Of a stretch of 6,824 nucleotides of DNA, positions 1 through 6,139 are shown piece by piece; positions within the stretch are counted from its first letter, which is position 1, and each line of letters starts with the position of its first letter. This DNA comes from Candidatus Hydrogenedentota bacterium (lineage in GTDB: Bacteria > Hydrogenedentota > Hydrogenedentia > Hydrogenedentales > SLHB01), in the NCBI GenBank assembly GCA_016934125.1, contig JAFGTL010000672.1:1-6824 (forward strand), given 5' to 3'. The notes beneath the pieces were generated by a model. The model was not told where the DNA came from. It made no database searches and was given only the letters and a program-made list of their open reading frames with translations. The translations under genes were made by a program, and so were the position numbers.

Positions 1-522
1 GACGCGGCAGGTGACGGCGTAGTCCTCCGAGCCGTCGCCCACGACGATGAAATCGCCGGTGCCGCCCTCGATGAGCTGGCACTCGATGGAGTGCATCCAG
101 GTGCGGCCGAACCCCCCGTCTTCGCCGACGGAGTGCACGAGGACGCCCGAATCGCGGGCTCGATCCTCCCGCGGCGAGTGGGTGAGACTCCCCCAGCGAT
201 ACTCGACGACGAGGTGATAGTCGGCGTAGGCCTGGCTCGTGGTCACGCAGCCCCATTCTTCGCCCGAGATGCGCAGTTCCCCGTCCTTCACGGTGAAGAC
301 GCCCTTGGGATCCGTATCGCGGCCCCGATCGCGGATGAAGGTGTAGAACCCGCCCAGATCGGTGCCGTTGAAGAGCTGGATGGGCGCCTCGGGCCGGATC
401 GGTTCGCTTTGGGCAGGGGCCTGATCGGCGCCGTGGGCCCGGAGGGCGGGCAGACACATCATCAGGCCGAGGAAGGCACAGCACAACGCCCTACAAAGCA
501 TTCGATTCCGTTTCGTCGGCAC
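1..522 (-). CDS. Secreted DUF1080 (3-keto-disaccharide hydrolase-like) protein, C-terminus cut by window edge
   Basis: The first 174 residues are visible; the gene runs off the left edge. Residues about 8-31 form a hydrophobic export signal ending near LRAHGA. The DUF1080 (PF06439) fold begins near residue 49 with the family hallmark LFNGTDLGGF, followed by GVFTVKDGELRISGE (about 74-88), ADYHLVVEYRWG (100-111) and DSGVLVHS (124-131), then HSIECQLIEGGTGDF (144-158). These match the beta-sandwich seen in many DUF1080 proteins of Planctomycetota and relatives; some members hydrolyse 3-keto glycosides, but most are uncharacterised. I chose the GTG at 522 because AAAGGGA lies 6 bases upstream. An in-frame ATG at 501 is the alternative but has a poor ribosome site and shortens the basic N-region. 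It lies 155 bases downstream of the receiver gene and may have its own promoter. The family call is firm; the substrate is unknown. Confidence 0.85.
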   Translation of the reverse strand, partial: MPTKRNRMLCRALCCAFLGLMMCLPALRAHGADQAPAQSEPIRPEAPIQLFNGTDLGGFYTFIRDRGRDTDPKGVFTVKDGELRISGEEWGCVTTSQAYADYHLVVEYRWGSLTHSPREDRARDSGVLVHSVGEDGGFGRTWMHSIECQLIEGGTGDFIVVGDGSEDYAVTCRV

Positions 523-537
523 AGCAAGTCCCTTTCA

Positions 538-547
538 TATGGCCATA
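538..547. repeat. Perfect 10-bp palindrome upstream of the DUF1080 ribosome site
   Basis: TATGGCCATA is a perfect palindrome lying immediately upstream of the AAAGGGA ribosome-binding site of the DUF1080 gene. It could be a small operator half or chance; it occurs once in the intergenic region. Confidence 0.25.
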
Positions 548-616
548 CGCATGTACAGTCCACAGCCCGGCCTCAGGTTTCCTTGCCGCAGCCCCCGCGC
601 GTCGTCAAGGCACCTT

Positions 617-645
617 ATCATACCTGTCCCGGCCCGTGGAATCAC
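617..645 (-). promoter_or_regulatory. Possible promoter for the DUF1080 gene
   Basis: On the minus strand, TATGAT (622 down to 617) matches five of six bases of the sigma-70 -10 box. GTGATT (645 down to 640) lies 17 bases upstream and is a weak -35 box, with three matches. Transcription would start near 610, leaving a leader of about 88 bases. AT-rich hexamers are uncommon in this GC-rich background, but the -35 match is poor, so read-through from the receiver gene is equally possible. Confidence 0.25.
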
Positions 646-677
646 TGGGCGATGGGCGGGGCGCAGCAAGGCGGGCG

Positions 678-1160
678 TCAGGCCGGGCCGCCCGCATGCA
701 GCGCGGTGCGGATCGCCGCGATGAGGGCCGCGGATTGATAGGGCTTCTGAATGAAGGCGTCGGCCTCGCCGAGGGCCAGTTCGCGGGCGGCCTCCTCGCC
801 GCTGCACCCGCTCGAGCAGATCACGGGAATCCCGGCGCCCCGCTTGCGCAGCGCGGCCAGCATTCCCTCGCCGTCCATCCGCGGCATGACGAGATCGAGG
901 AGGACGCAGCCGATCTCATCTGCGCGGGCGTCATACACGTCCAGCGCCTCGATGCCGTCGGCCGCAACCAGCACACGGAATCCGGCCCGCTCGAGGATAC
1001 GCTTCGCCGCGCCGCGCACCAAGTCTTCGTCGTCCACCACGAGCACGGTTGCGGCCGGACAGGTGTGCAGCGGGCGTATGACACGGCCCGCGCCGTGTGG
1101 AGCGGAAGTGCGAGCGGCCGTGGCGTCGGCCGTCGTCGTGCTATCCGGCGCGTCATCCAT
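678..1160 (-). CDS. Stand-alone response-regulator receiver domain protein
   Basis: This 160-residue protein consists of about 37 Ala/Thr-rich, probably disordered residues followed by a complete CheY-like receiver domain. All landmarks are present: the acidic pair D43-D44 in VLVVDDED, the phospho-acceptor D89 in LLDLVMPRMDG, the switch serine S116 or S117 in IPVICSSG, and K139 in the FIQKP motif. No output domain follows, so it would act as a single-domain regulator or phosphorelay intermediate. The sequence style (LLDLVMPRMDG, AFIQKPY) resembles receivers found at the C-terminus of hybrid histidine kinases, but there is no kinase domain upstream in frame and no kinase in the window. The ATG at 1160 has GGAG 6 bases upstream. 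It lies 97 bases downstream of the GH109-like gene with a possible promoter of its own. Its partner and target are unknown. Confidence 0.9.
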   Translation of the reverse strand: MDDAPDSTTTADATAARTSAPHGAGRVIRPLHTCPAATVLVVDDEDLVRGAAKRILERAGFRVLVAADGIEALDVYDARADEIGCVLLDLVMPRMDGEGMLAALRKRGAGIPVICSSGCSGEEAARELALGEADAFIQKPYQSAALIAAIRTALHAGGPA

Positions 1161-1192
1161 TCCCGTCTCCCCGTAGCCTGTCCGTGCCCTTC

Positions 1193-1214
1193 GGCCGGCA
1201 TGGCGACGCCGGCC
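1193..1214 (-). repeat. Inverted repeat (7-bp stem, 8-base loop) in the leader of the receiver gene
   Basis: GGCCGGC at 1193-1199 pairs with GCCGGCC at 1208-1214 around an 8-base loop, an all-GC stem between the TATAAT box and the ribosome site of the receiver gene. There is no T-run, so it is not a typical intrinsic terminator. It could still weaken read-through from the GH109-like gene or act as a leader structure. In GC-rich DNA such stems also arise by chance. Confidence 0.3.
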
Positions 1215-1225
1215 CGGGCCGCTTC

Positions 1226-1231
1226 ATTATA
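1226..1231 (-). promoter_or_regulatory. Consensus -10 box upstream of the receiver gene
   Basis: Read on the minus strand, the bases are a perfect TATAAT, about 66 bases before the ATG at 1160. No matching -35 box is found 16-18 bases upstream (CCAAGG at 17), and the extended TGn motif is out of place by one base. If used, the promoter would give a leader of about 60 bases containing the 1193-1214 hairpin. It sits in the short gap after the GH109-like gene and would let the regulator be expressed independently. Confidence 0.3.
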
Positions 1232-1257
1232 CACAACCGGGTGCGCGGCCTTGGGCA

Positions 1258-2595
1258 CTACGCCTGAACGATGCCGAGCGGTTCCATCGTCTTCCAGCCG
1301 CCCCGGGTGAAATCGGGGAAATCCTGAGGCCGGCTCTTGTCGGCCACGGATCGCTCGCTCAACTCGGAGATGACGCTCCACGCGGCCGCGTCGTATACGT
1401 CCGAGTCGGGCAGCGTGCCCTCGCGCAGCGTCTTGATCAGGCGATACAACGTGAGGAAGTCGGCCCCGCCGTGGCCGTGGCCGATGGCCTTCGTCTCGAG
1501 GGCTTTCCAGAGGGGATGATCGAATTCGGCCACGTAGTCGGCGACGGGATCCCACTGGTGCGGTTGGCTGCGGCCCTCGACGTAGATCTTCTCCATGTTG
1601 TCCATGTAGATGCCCTGGGTGCCCTGCACGCGGTAGATGAGATCGTAAGGGCGGGGCGCCTGGGTGTCGTGATACAAGGTGATGGTGCATCCGTTGACGG
1701 TGCGGATCAGCGTGGTGTTGATGTCGCCGAGGGCGTACTTCCGCGTGGCCAGCGGATGATCCGCGCCAAAGTGCTCGGCCGCGTACAGGTTGAGTCCGCG
1801 CGACTTGCCGCTCATCGAGACGAGGTAATCGAACTGATCGCCCCGGTTGATATTCAGCCATTGGCCGCACGGGCCCACGGGATGGGTGGGATACAGGTTG
1901 CCGTCGCGGCGCGCCTCGTGCTCGCCGCACCACAACAGGTTTCCTTCTGCGTCGAACACGTTATTCGCGATGCGGTAGTGCTGATAGCCGGCCTCGCAGT
2001 GGAGCAGCTCGCCCAACAGGCCCTGGCGAACCATGTTGAGCACCATGAGTACGTTCCGGAAATAACAGCAATTCTCGAGCATCACGCAATACAGCCCGGT
2101 TTTCTCGGCCGTCTCGACGAGTTGCCAGCATCCGTCTACCGTCACGGCGGCGGGCACTTCCGTGGCGGCGTGCTTGCCGGCCTCCATGGCCGCCACGCAG
2201 ATGGGCACATGCCAGTCCCACGGCGCCGCGTTCATCACGACGTCGAGATCGTCGCGCGCGCACAGACGCTTGAAGTCGGTGTCGCCCTGCGAGTAACCCT
2301 CCGGCTTCGGTCGGCCGGCCTGCTCGATCGTCTGCTGCGCCAGGGCGACGCGATCCTCTTTGATGTCGCACACGGCCCGGATCTCGATGCCGTCGAGATT
2401 CAGCAAGGTGCGAATGAGCGAGGTGCCGCGCTTGCCGATGCCCACGAACCCGATGCGCACCGTCTCGATGGGCGCCGCCGGCGAGATGGGCGACGCCGGT
2501 GCAGCCCCGGCATGCGCTGTTGTGCCGATCGCGGCCAGGCCCGCCCCTGCGGCCGCTGTCCGCAGGAATGTCCTTCTGTCGCATTCGCGTTTCAT
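1258..2595 (-). CDS. Tat-exported GH109-like glycosidase (Gfo/Idh/MocA fold)
   Basis: This 445-residue protein opens with a twin-arginine signal (RRTFLR, 7-12, then an Ala/Gly-rich stretch to AHA at 27-29), implying export after folding, as expected for an enzyme carrying a bound nucleotide. The NAD-binding Rossmann domain follows, with GIGKRG (52-57) and AVCD (74-77). The C-terminal part carries signatures of GH109: EVP at 146-148, Y178, NLYPTH (233-238), GQWLNINRGDQFDYLVSMSGKS (244-265), Y308 in ITLYHDT, and GHGHGGADF (372-380). From memory, E146, Y178, Y235, H238 and Y308 correspond to active-site residues of the Elizabethkingia alpha-N-acetylgalactosaminidase, which has almost the same length. 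GH109 enzymes cleave by transient oxidation at C3 with recycled NAD. The ATG at 2595 has GGAGGG 7 bases upstream. It follows the methyltransferase by 30 bases and is probably co-transcribed with it. The substrate could be another alpha- or beta-hexosaminide or hexoside. Confidence 0.88.
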   Translation of the reverse strand: MKRECDRRTFLRTAAAGAGLAAIGTTAHAGAAPASPISPAAPIETVRIGFVGIGKRGTSLIRTLLNLDGIEIRAVCDIKEDRVALAQQTIEQAGRPKPEGYSQGDTDFKRLCARDDLDVVMNAAPWDWHVPICVAAMEAGKHAATEVPAAVTVDGCWQLVETAEKTGLYCVMLENCCYFRNVLMVLNMVRQGLLGELLHCEAGYQHYRIANNVFDAEGNLLWCGEHEARRDGNLYPTHPVGPCGQWLNINRGDQFDYLVSMSGKSRGLNLYAAEHFGADHPLATRKYALGDINTTLIRTVNGCTITLYHDTQAPRPYDLIYRVQGTQGIYMDNMEKIYVEGRSQPHQWDPVADYVAEFDHPLWKALETKAIGHGHGGADFLTLYRLIKTLREGTLPDSDVYDAAAWSVISELSERSVADKSRPQDFPDFTRGGWKTMEPLGIVQA

Positions 2596-2625
2596 ACCTT
2601 GTCCCTCCCAATGCGGTTCCGTCCG

Positions 2626-3405
2626 CTAACGCTTCGTCGCCCTGATCGAGAACATGCAGGGGACGCTGTCCCGGAACTCCTTCATCACATAGCGCCCCGG
2701 GCCCGCCTCTTCGGTGAACGGGAAGAATCGATAGACACAGAAGGGGAATTCGTGCACGAAGGAGATGGCGAGGCCCGCCTCGCACAACGCGCTGATCACG
2801 TCGCCCAGCGGATGCGTCCATTCGTAGGCCACCTCGGCGATGCCGGCCACGGGTTCGGCATAGGATCCGTTCACCTCGTAGCGGCCCGGCTCGGCGGCGA
2901 ACACGTACGGGGACTTGTCGCACACCGTGCTCGCGACGGGATGGAATTCCACCATGTAGAAGGTGCCGCCCGGCTTGAGGTACCGCGCTACGATCCGGGC
3001 CCATTGATCGAGCCGGGGCAGCCAGCAGAGCACGCCGTACGAGGTGAACACGATGTCGAACCGTTCGTCGAGGATCTCGGGAAGATCGTAGACGTTCGCG
3101 CACATGAACGTGGCGTCGATGGCCAGTTCATCGCTCAGCGATCGGGCCAGCGCGATGGCATCGGGCGAGAAATCGACGCCCGTTACCCGGGCGCCCTGCC
3201 GCGCCCAGGAGAGCGTGTCCATGCCGAAATGGCACTGCAGGTGAAGGAGCGATTTGCCAGTGACGTCGCCGAGTTCGTCGATCTCGATAGGACGGAGCGA
3301 TGAAGCGCCCGCCTTGAATCCCTCGAGATCATAGAAGGGCGAGTCCTTGTGGAGCGCGGCCCATGCGTTCCAGAGCGATCGGTTGGCTGCGGCATAGTCC
3401 GACAC
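2626..3405 (-). CDS. Class I SAM-dependent methyltransferase
   Basis: This 259-residue soluble protein has a Rossmann-type methyltransferase core. Motif I is SLLHLQCHFGMDTLSWA (52-68), a variant in which CHFG replaces the usual glycine-rich loop; the acidic ribose-binding residue is D78 in VTGVDFS, and FDIVFTSYGVLCWLP (116-130) and YLKPGGTFYMVEFHP (142-156) are the later core strands. The N-terminal WNAWA (12-16) and the aromatic C-terminal part (FPFCVYRFFPF, 220-230) are typical of a widespread uncharacterised small-molecule methyltransferase group. I chose the GTG at 3405 because GGGGGA lies 6 bases upstream; an in-frame GTG at 3441 would add 12 residues but has no clear ribosome site and lies over the 3420-3440 dyad. 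No signal peptide, so it is cytoplasmic, unlike the exported GH109-like product encoded 30 bases downstream. The methyl acceptor cannot be told from sequence. Confidence 0.88.
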   Translation of the reverse strand: MSDYAAANRSLWNAWAALHKDSPFYDLEGFKAGASSLRPIEIDELGDVTGKSLLHLQCHFGMDTLSWARQGARVTGVDFSPDAIALARSLSDELAIDATFMCANVYDLPEILDERFDIVFTSYGVLCWLPRLDQWARIVARYLKPGGTFYMVEFHPVASTVCDKSPYVFAAEPGRYEVNGSYAEPVAGIAEVAYEWTHPLGDVISALCEAGLAISFVHEFPFCVYRFFPFTEEAGPGRYVMKEFRDSVPCMFSIRATKR

Positions 3406-3419
3406 GCGTCGTCCCCCGT

Positions 3420-3440
3420 TGTTCCCGCGAACAGGGAACA
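3420..3440. promoter_or_regulatory. Dyad upstream of the methyltransferase start, possible operator
   Basis: TGTTCCC (3420-3426) and GGGAACA (3434-3440) form a perfect 7-bp inverted repeat around GCGAACA. The spacer gives a second, overlapping dyad: TGTTC (3420-3424) with GAACA (3429-3433). The element begins 14 bases before the GTG of the methyltransferase, directly upstream of its ribosome site, where a repressor or an RNA hairpin could control the methyltransferase-GH109 unit. No cognate DNA-binding regulator is encoded in the window. Confidence 0.45.
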
Positions 3441-3469
3441 CGGTATCACGTCGGCCCCGTGCCTTCAAT

Positions 3470-3485
3470 GTGTCCCAATTGACAC
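3470..3485. promoter_or_regulatory. Dyad overlapping the -35 box of the GH36 gene, possible operator
   Basis: GTGTC (3470-3474) and GACAC (3481-3485) are 5-bp inverted arms around CCAATT. The right arm covers most of the TTGACA -35 box at 3479-3484, a position where a bound repressor would block RNA polymerase. The arms are short, so chance cannot be excluded. Confidence 0.35.
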
Positions 3486-3508
3486 TCCGTCGCGTGCAAG
3501 AGTAAAAG
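3479..3508 (+). promoter_or_regulatory. Predicted sigma-70-type promoter of the GH36 gene
   Basis: A perfect -35 hexamer TTGACA (3479-3484) is followed after 18 bases by TAAAAG (3503-3508), a four-of-six match to the -10 box in a locally AT-rich patch. Transcription would begin near 3515, giving a leader of about 53 bases before the ATG at 3568. Its orientation fits the plus-strand GH36 gene. Confidence 0.5.
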
Positions 3509-3567
3509 AGCGGCAGGACACCACCGGGGTGGACGCGTTGCAGGACGTGAGAGCAGGAGTGGAGCGT

Positions 3568-6117
3568 ATGCGAATGGCGGCGAGACGGGGCGGGCGTGTC
3601 GCGGTGGCGCTGGCGATCGGCCTGGCGGGCGTTTCCGTGGGAGGGCGTGTAATGGCGAAAGACGCGGCGATGGAGAGCGATGTCGCGCTGAACGGGGAGT
3701 GGGCCGAGCGCGCGTTTGCCACGGTGGCCGCGGCGAGGCCCTCGACAGGGCGGTTGTCTATCGTGCATGAGGACGGGCCCGGGGATACCAAGGTGGGCCG
3801 GTGCGCCGCGGGCGGGCCGCTCCGCCTCGGCGACGCGGTGTACGAGCATGGCATCGGCGTGAATTCGCACAGCGTGCTGCGCGTATCGCTCGAACGGCCG
3901 GCCAAGGCCTTCCTGGCGGAGATCGGGCTCGATCGGAACGTGGACGGAACCCCCGCGTCCGTGCGGTTTCACGTCGTCGTCCAGGGCCGTGACGCGTTCG
4001 TGTCCGATGTCGTCCGCCCGGGCGCGCCCGCAATGCCCATCGACGTGCCGCTCGAGGGGGCGCGTTCCTTCGACCTCGTCGTGGACACGGGCGGCGATAC
4101 GCGCGCCTTCGATCAGGGCGATTGGGCCGATGCGCGCGTCGCGTTCGAAGACGGCACCACGGTGTGGCTCGACGAACTGCCGGTAGACGCCGGCTCGAGC
4201 GAGCTGCCTTTCTCGTTTGTCTACGGCGGCCGGCATTCGGCCGAGCTGCTGCCCGACTGGCCCGCCGAACTGGCCGAGGAGGCGGTGGACGCCACAACGC
4301 GCCGCCGCACGCTCACGTTTACGGATCCCGACACCGGCCTCGAGGTGAAGGCCGTGTGCTTCATCTACACGGACACGCCCGGCGTGGACTGGACGCTCCA
4401 CTTCACCAACACCGGCACGGCCGGCACGGCCCCCATCGAGCAGATCCGTTCGCTCGACGTGACGGTCGGCGCCATCCCGCCCGCCCCGCCGCCCATCCTG
4501 CACAGCCTGCTCGGGAGCACGGCCCAGGCGACGGACTGGCTGCCGACGGCCCAGCCGCTGGACGCGGGACGCCGCGTCGCCTTCGCGCCCCAGTCGGGCC
4601 GCTCCTCGAAGGGGGCCAGCCCGTTCTTCGCCGTCGCGTGGGAGGGCGGCGGCGTGGCCACAGCCGTCGGGTGGACGGGGCGATGGACGGCCGCGGTGGA
4701 GCACGGGAGCGGCGCCGTGCGCCTCGAAGCGGGGCTTGAGCGGGCGCACATCCGGCTGCGCCCGGGCGAGTCCATCCGAGGGCCCCGGATTCTCCAAGTC
4801 CGGTGGGCGGGCGGCGACGTGTGGCGCGGACACAACCTGTTCCGGCGCGTCATGCTCGCCCACATCCTGCCGAAGCTCGACGGGCGGCCCGTCACGCCGC
4901 CCATCGCGCACCTGAGTACGTCGTTCTACGAACTCGACCGCGGCACCGAGGCCGATGTCCTCTCCCACCTCGAGTCCATCGACGGGCTCGGGTTCGAGTA
5001 CTTCTGGCTCGACGCGTATCGCGGCCGCGATCCCTTCCCGACGGTGGGGCACTATGTGTTGCCCATCGAACGCGAGGTGGATATGAAGCGGTTTCCCCGC
5101 GGCCTGAAGCCGATCGGCGACGCCGCGCACGGGGCGGGCCTGAAGTTCCTGCTGTGGTTCGAGCCCGAGCGTATCTGCCCCGGCACGCTCATGCACCGCG
5201 AGCATCCCGACTGGGTGGTGATCCCGCCGCCGGACAGGATGGGCCACGGCGGCATGCTCAATCTGGCCATCCCCGAGGCGCGCGCCTACGTAACCGAATA
5301 CCTCATCCAGGCGGTTCGCGAATACGGAATCGATTGCCTCCGCATCGACAACGCCGTGGACTATGGCGTGATGTGGGAGATCATCGATGGCGCCGAGCCG
5401 GATCGCGTCGGCATGGCCGAGATCCGCTACGTCGAGGGGCTGTATCGGATGTGGGACGAGATCCGGGCCGCGAATCCGGGCCTCTTCATTGACAACTGCG
5501 CGTCCGGCGGCCAGCGCATCGATCTTGAAACCTGCGCGCGCTCGATTCCGCTGTGGCGCACCGACGCGACGATCCATCCGCTCATGCAACACGATTTCGA
5601 CGAAGCGGCCCTGTACAACCAGGTGATCACGGCCGGGCTGAGCCGCTATCTGCCGTTCCATACGAGCGGCCAGTCGGGCGTGACGCCCTATCAGTTCCGG
5701 AGCGGCTTCAACGGGGGCATCGCCTTCTGCGAGGACTGCCGGGGCCAGGGATACCCGCGCGATATGCTCGCGGCGGGCATCGCCGAGGGCAAACGGATCC
5801 GCAAGTACTTCTCGGGCGATTTCTATGCGCTCTCCGAGGTCACGACGAGTCCGCGCGACTGGTGTGTGCTCCAGTATCACCGCGCCGATGCGGATGATGG
5901 GATGGTGCTGGCCTTCCGGCGGCACCGTTCGCCGTACACCGGCTACGCGTGCGCCCTCCGCGGCATCGATGCCGCCGCCGACTACGAGGTGACATACGCA
6001 CACGACTATGCGCCGGCGGCGCCGGTGCGCATGCCGGGCGCCGAACTCGCGGAACTCAATGCGACGATCGAGGCGTGCCCGGGTTCGCTCCTGCTGGAGT
6101 ATTGCCGCGTGAAATAG
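3568..6117 (+). CDS. Secreted NPCBM-GH36 alpha-galactosidase-like glycoside hydrolase
   Basis: An 849-residue exported enzyme. Residues 1-30 are a basic, hydrophobic signal peptide (VAVALAIGLAGVSVGG core). Residues about 38-195 form an NPCBM carbohydrate-binding module (YEHGIGVNSHSVLRVSL, 92-108; AEIGLDRNVDG, 117-127; GDWADARV, 184-191). A beta-sandwich N-domain (about 205-430) precedes the (beta/alpha)8 barrel (about 440-750) and a C-terminal beta-domain. Barrel motifs are those of GH36: LLWFEPE (528-534), HREHPDW (543-549), the nucleophile D594 in LRIDNA, NCASGGQRID (643-652), and the acid/base D666 in LWRTDAT. The canonical lysine two residues before the nucleophile is R592, and the usual LDDGW motif reads LDAYRG (481-486), so substrate preference may differ from raffinose-type sugars. 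AGGAG lies 8 bases before the ATG at 3568; an in-frame ATG at 3574 is also possible. It diverges from the methyltransferase-GH109 unit. Confidence 0.88.
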   Translation: MRMAARRGGRVAVALAIGLAGVSVGGRVMAKDAAMESDVALNGEWAERAFATVAAARPSTGRLSIVHEDGPGDTKVGRCAAGGPLRLGDAVYEHGIGVNSHSVLRVSLERPAKAFLAEIGLDRNVDGTPASVRFHVVVQGRDAFVSDVVRPGAPAMPIDVPLEGARSFDLVVDTGGDTRAFDQGDWADARVAFEDGTTVWLDELPVDAGSSELPFSFVYGGRHSAELLPDWPAELAEEAVDATTRRRTLTFTDPDTGLEVKAVCFIYTDTPGVDWTLHFTNTGTAGTAPIEQIRSLDVTVGAIPPAPPPILHSLLGSTAQATDWLPTAQPLDAGRRVAFAPQSGRSSKGASPFFAVAWEGGGVATAVGWTGRWTAAVEHGSGAVRLEAGLERAHIRLRPGESIRGPRILQVRWAGGDVWRGHNLFRRVMLAHILPKLDGRPVTPPIAHLSTSFYELDRGTEADVLSHLESIDGLGFEYFWLDAYRGRDPFPTVGHYVLPIEREVDMKRFPRGLKPIGDAAHGAGLKFLLWFEPERICPGTLMHREHPDWVVIPPPDRMGHGGMLNLAIPEARAYVTEYLIQAVREYGIDCLRIDNAVDYGVMWEIIDGAEPDRVGMAEIRYVEGLYRMWDEIRAANPGLFIDNCASGGQRIDLETCARSIPLWRTDATIHPLMQHDFDEAALYNQVITAGLSRYLPFHTSGQSGVTPYQFRSGFNGGIAFCEDCRGQGYPRDMLAAGIAEGKRIRKYFSGDFYALSEVTTSPRDWCVLQYHRADADDGMVLAFRRHRSPYTGYACALRGIDAAADYEVTYAHDYAPAAPVRMPGAELAELNATIEACPGSLLLEYCRVK

Positions 6118-6139
6118 GGCCTGGCGGCCGCGTCAGGCC
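6118..6139. terminator. Possible bidirectional hairpin between convergent genes
   Basis: GGCCTG (6118-6123) pairs with CAGGCC (6134-6139), and the 10-base loop contains the self-complementary GCGGCCGC. The stem begins right after the GH36 stop codon and includes the stop codon of the opposing SUFU-like gene. No T-run follows on either strand, so it is not a classical intrinsic terminator. It is the only structure in the 15-base gap where the two transcripts meet. Confidence 0.35.

Noticed and set aside
671..695. GCGGGC/GCCCGC inverted repeat at the end of the receiver gene as a terminator
   Set aside because: The repeat overlaps the stop codon, has a 13-base loop and no T-run; it is ordinary for GC-rich sequence.
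91..1310. Two plus-strand open frames (91-738 and 636-1310)
   Set aside because: Both are antisense to the DUF1080 and receiver genes or lie in the gap between them; composition is Arg/Ala/Gly-rich with no domain or convincing ribosome site.
821..1933. A 370-codon minus-strand open frame overlapping the GH109-like and receiver genes
   Set aside because: It is a shifted frame through both real genes, Arg/Ser-rich, without any family motif.
1471..3303. A 610-codon plus-strand open frame
   Set aside because: It is antisense to the GH109-like and methyltransferase genes, both supported by motifs and ribosome sites; its translation shows no recognisable domain.
3521..3532. CCAC/GTGG hairpin in the GH36 leader as a riboswitch or attenuator
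   Set aside because: A 4-bp stem with a 4-base loop is too small, and there is no conserved RNA motif or alternative terminator.
3349..3567. N-terminal extension of the GH36 frame to an ATG at 3349
   Set aside because: It would add 73 residues overlapping the methyltransferase gene and the promoter region, and would place the clear signal peptide internally. AGGAG before 3568 supports the later start.
3406..3567. A tRNA, small RNA or attachment site in the divergent intergenic region
   Set aside because: No cloverleaf, CCA end, direct repeat or integrase was seen; the region is explained by promoter and dyad elements.
2626..6003. A single 1125-codon open frame on the minus strand covering the methyltransferase and most of the GH36 gene's opposite strand
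   Set aside because: Only its last 259 codons match a protein family and carry a ribosome site. The remainder is antisense to a gene with clear family motifs along its length, and is Arg/His/Gly-rich, as expected for an open antisense frame in GC-rich DNA.
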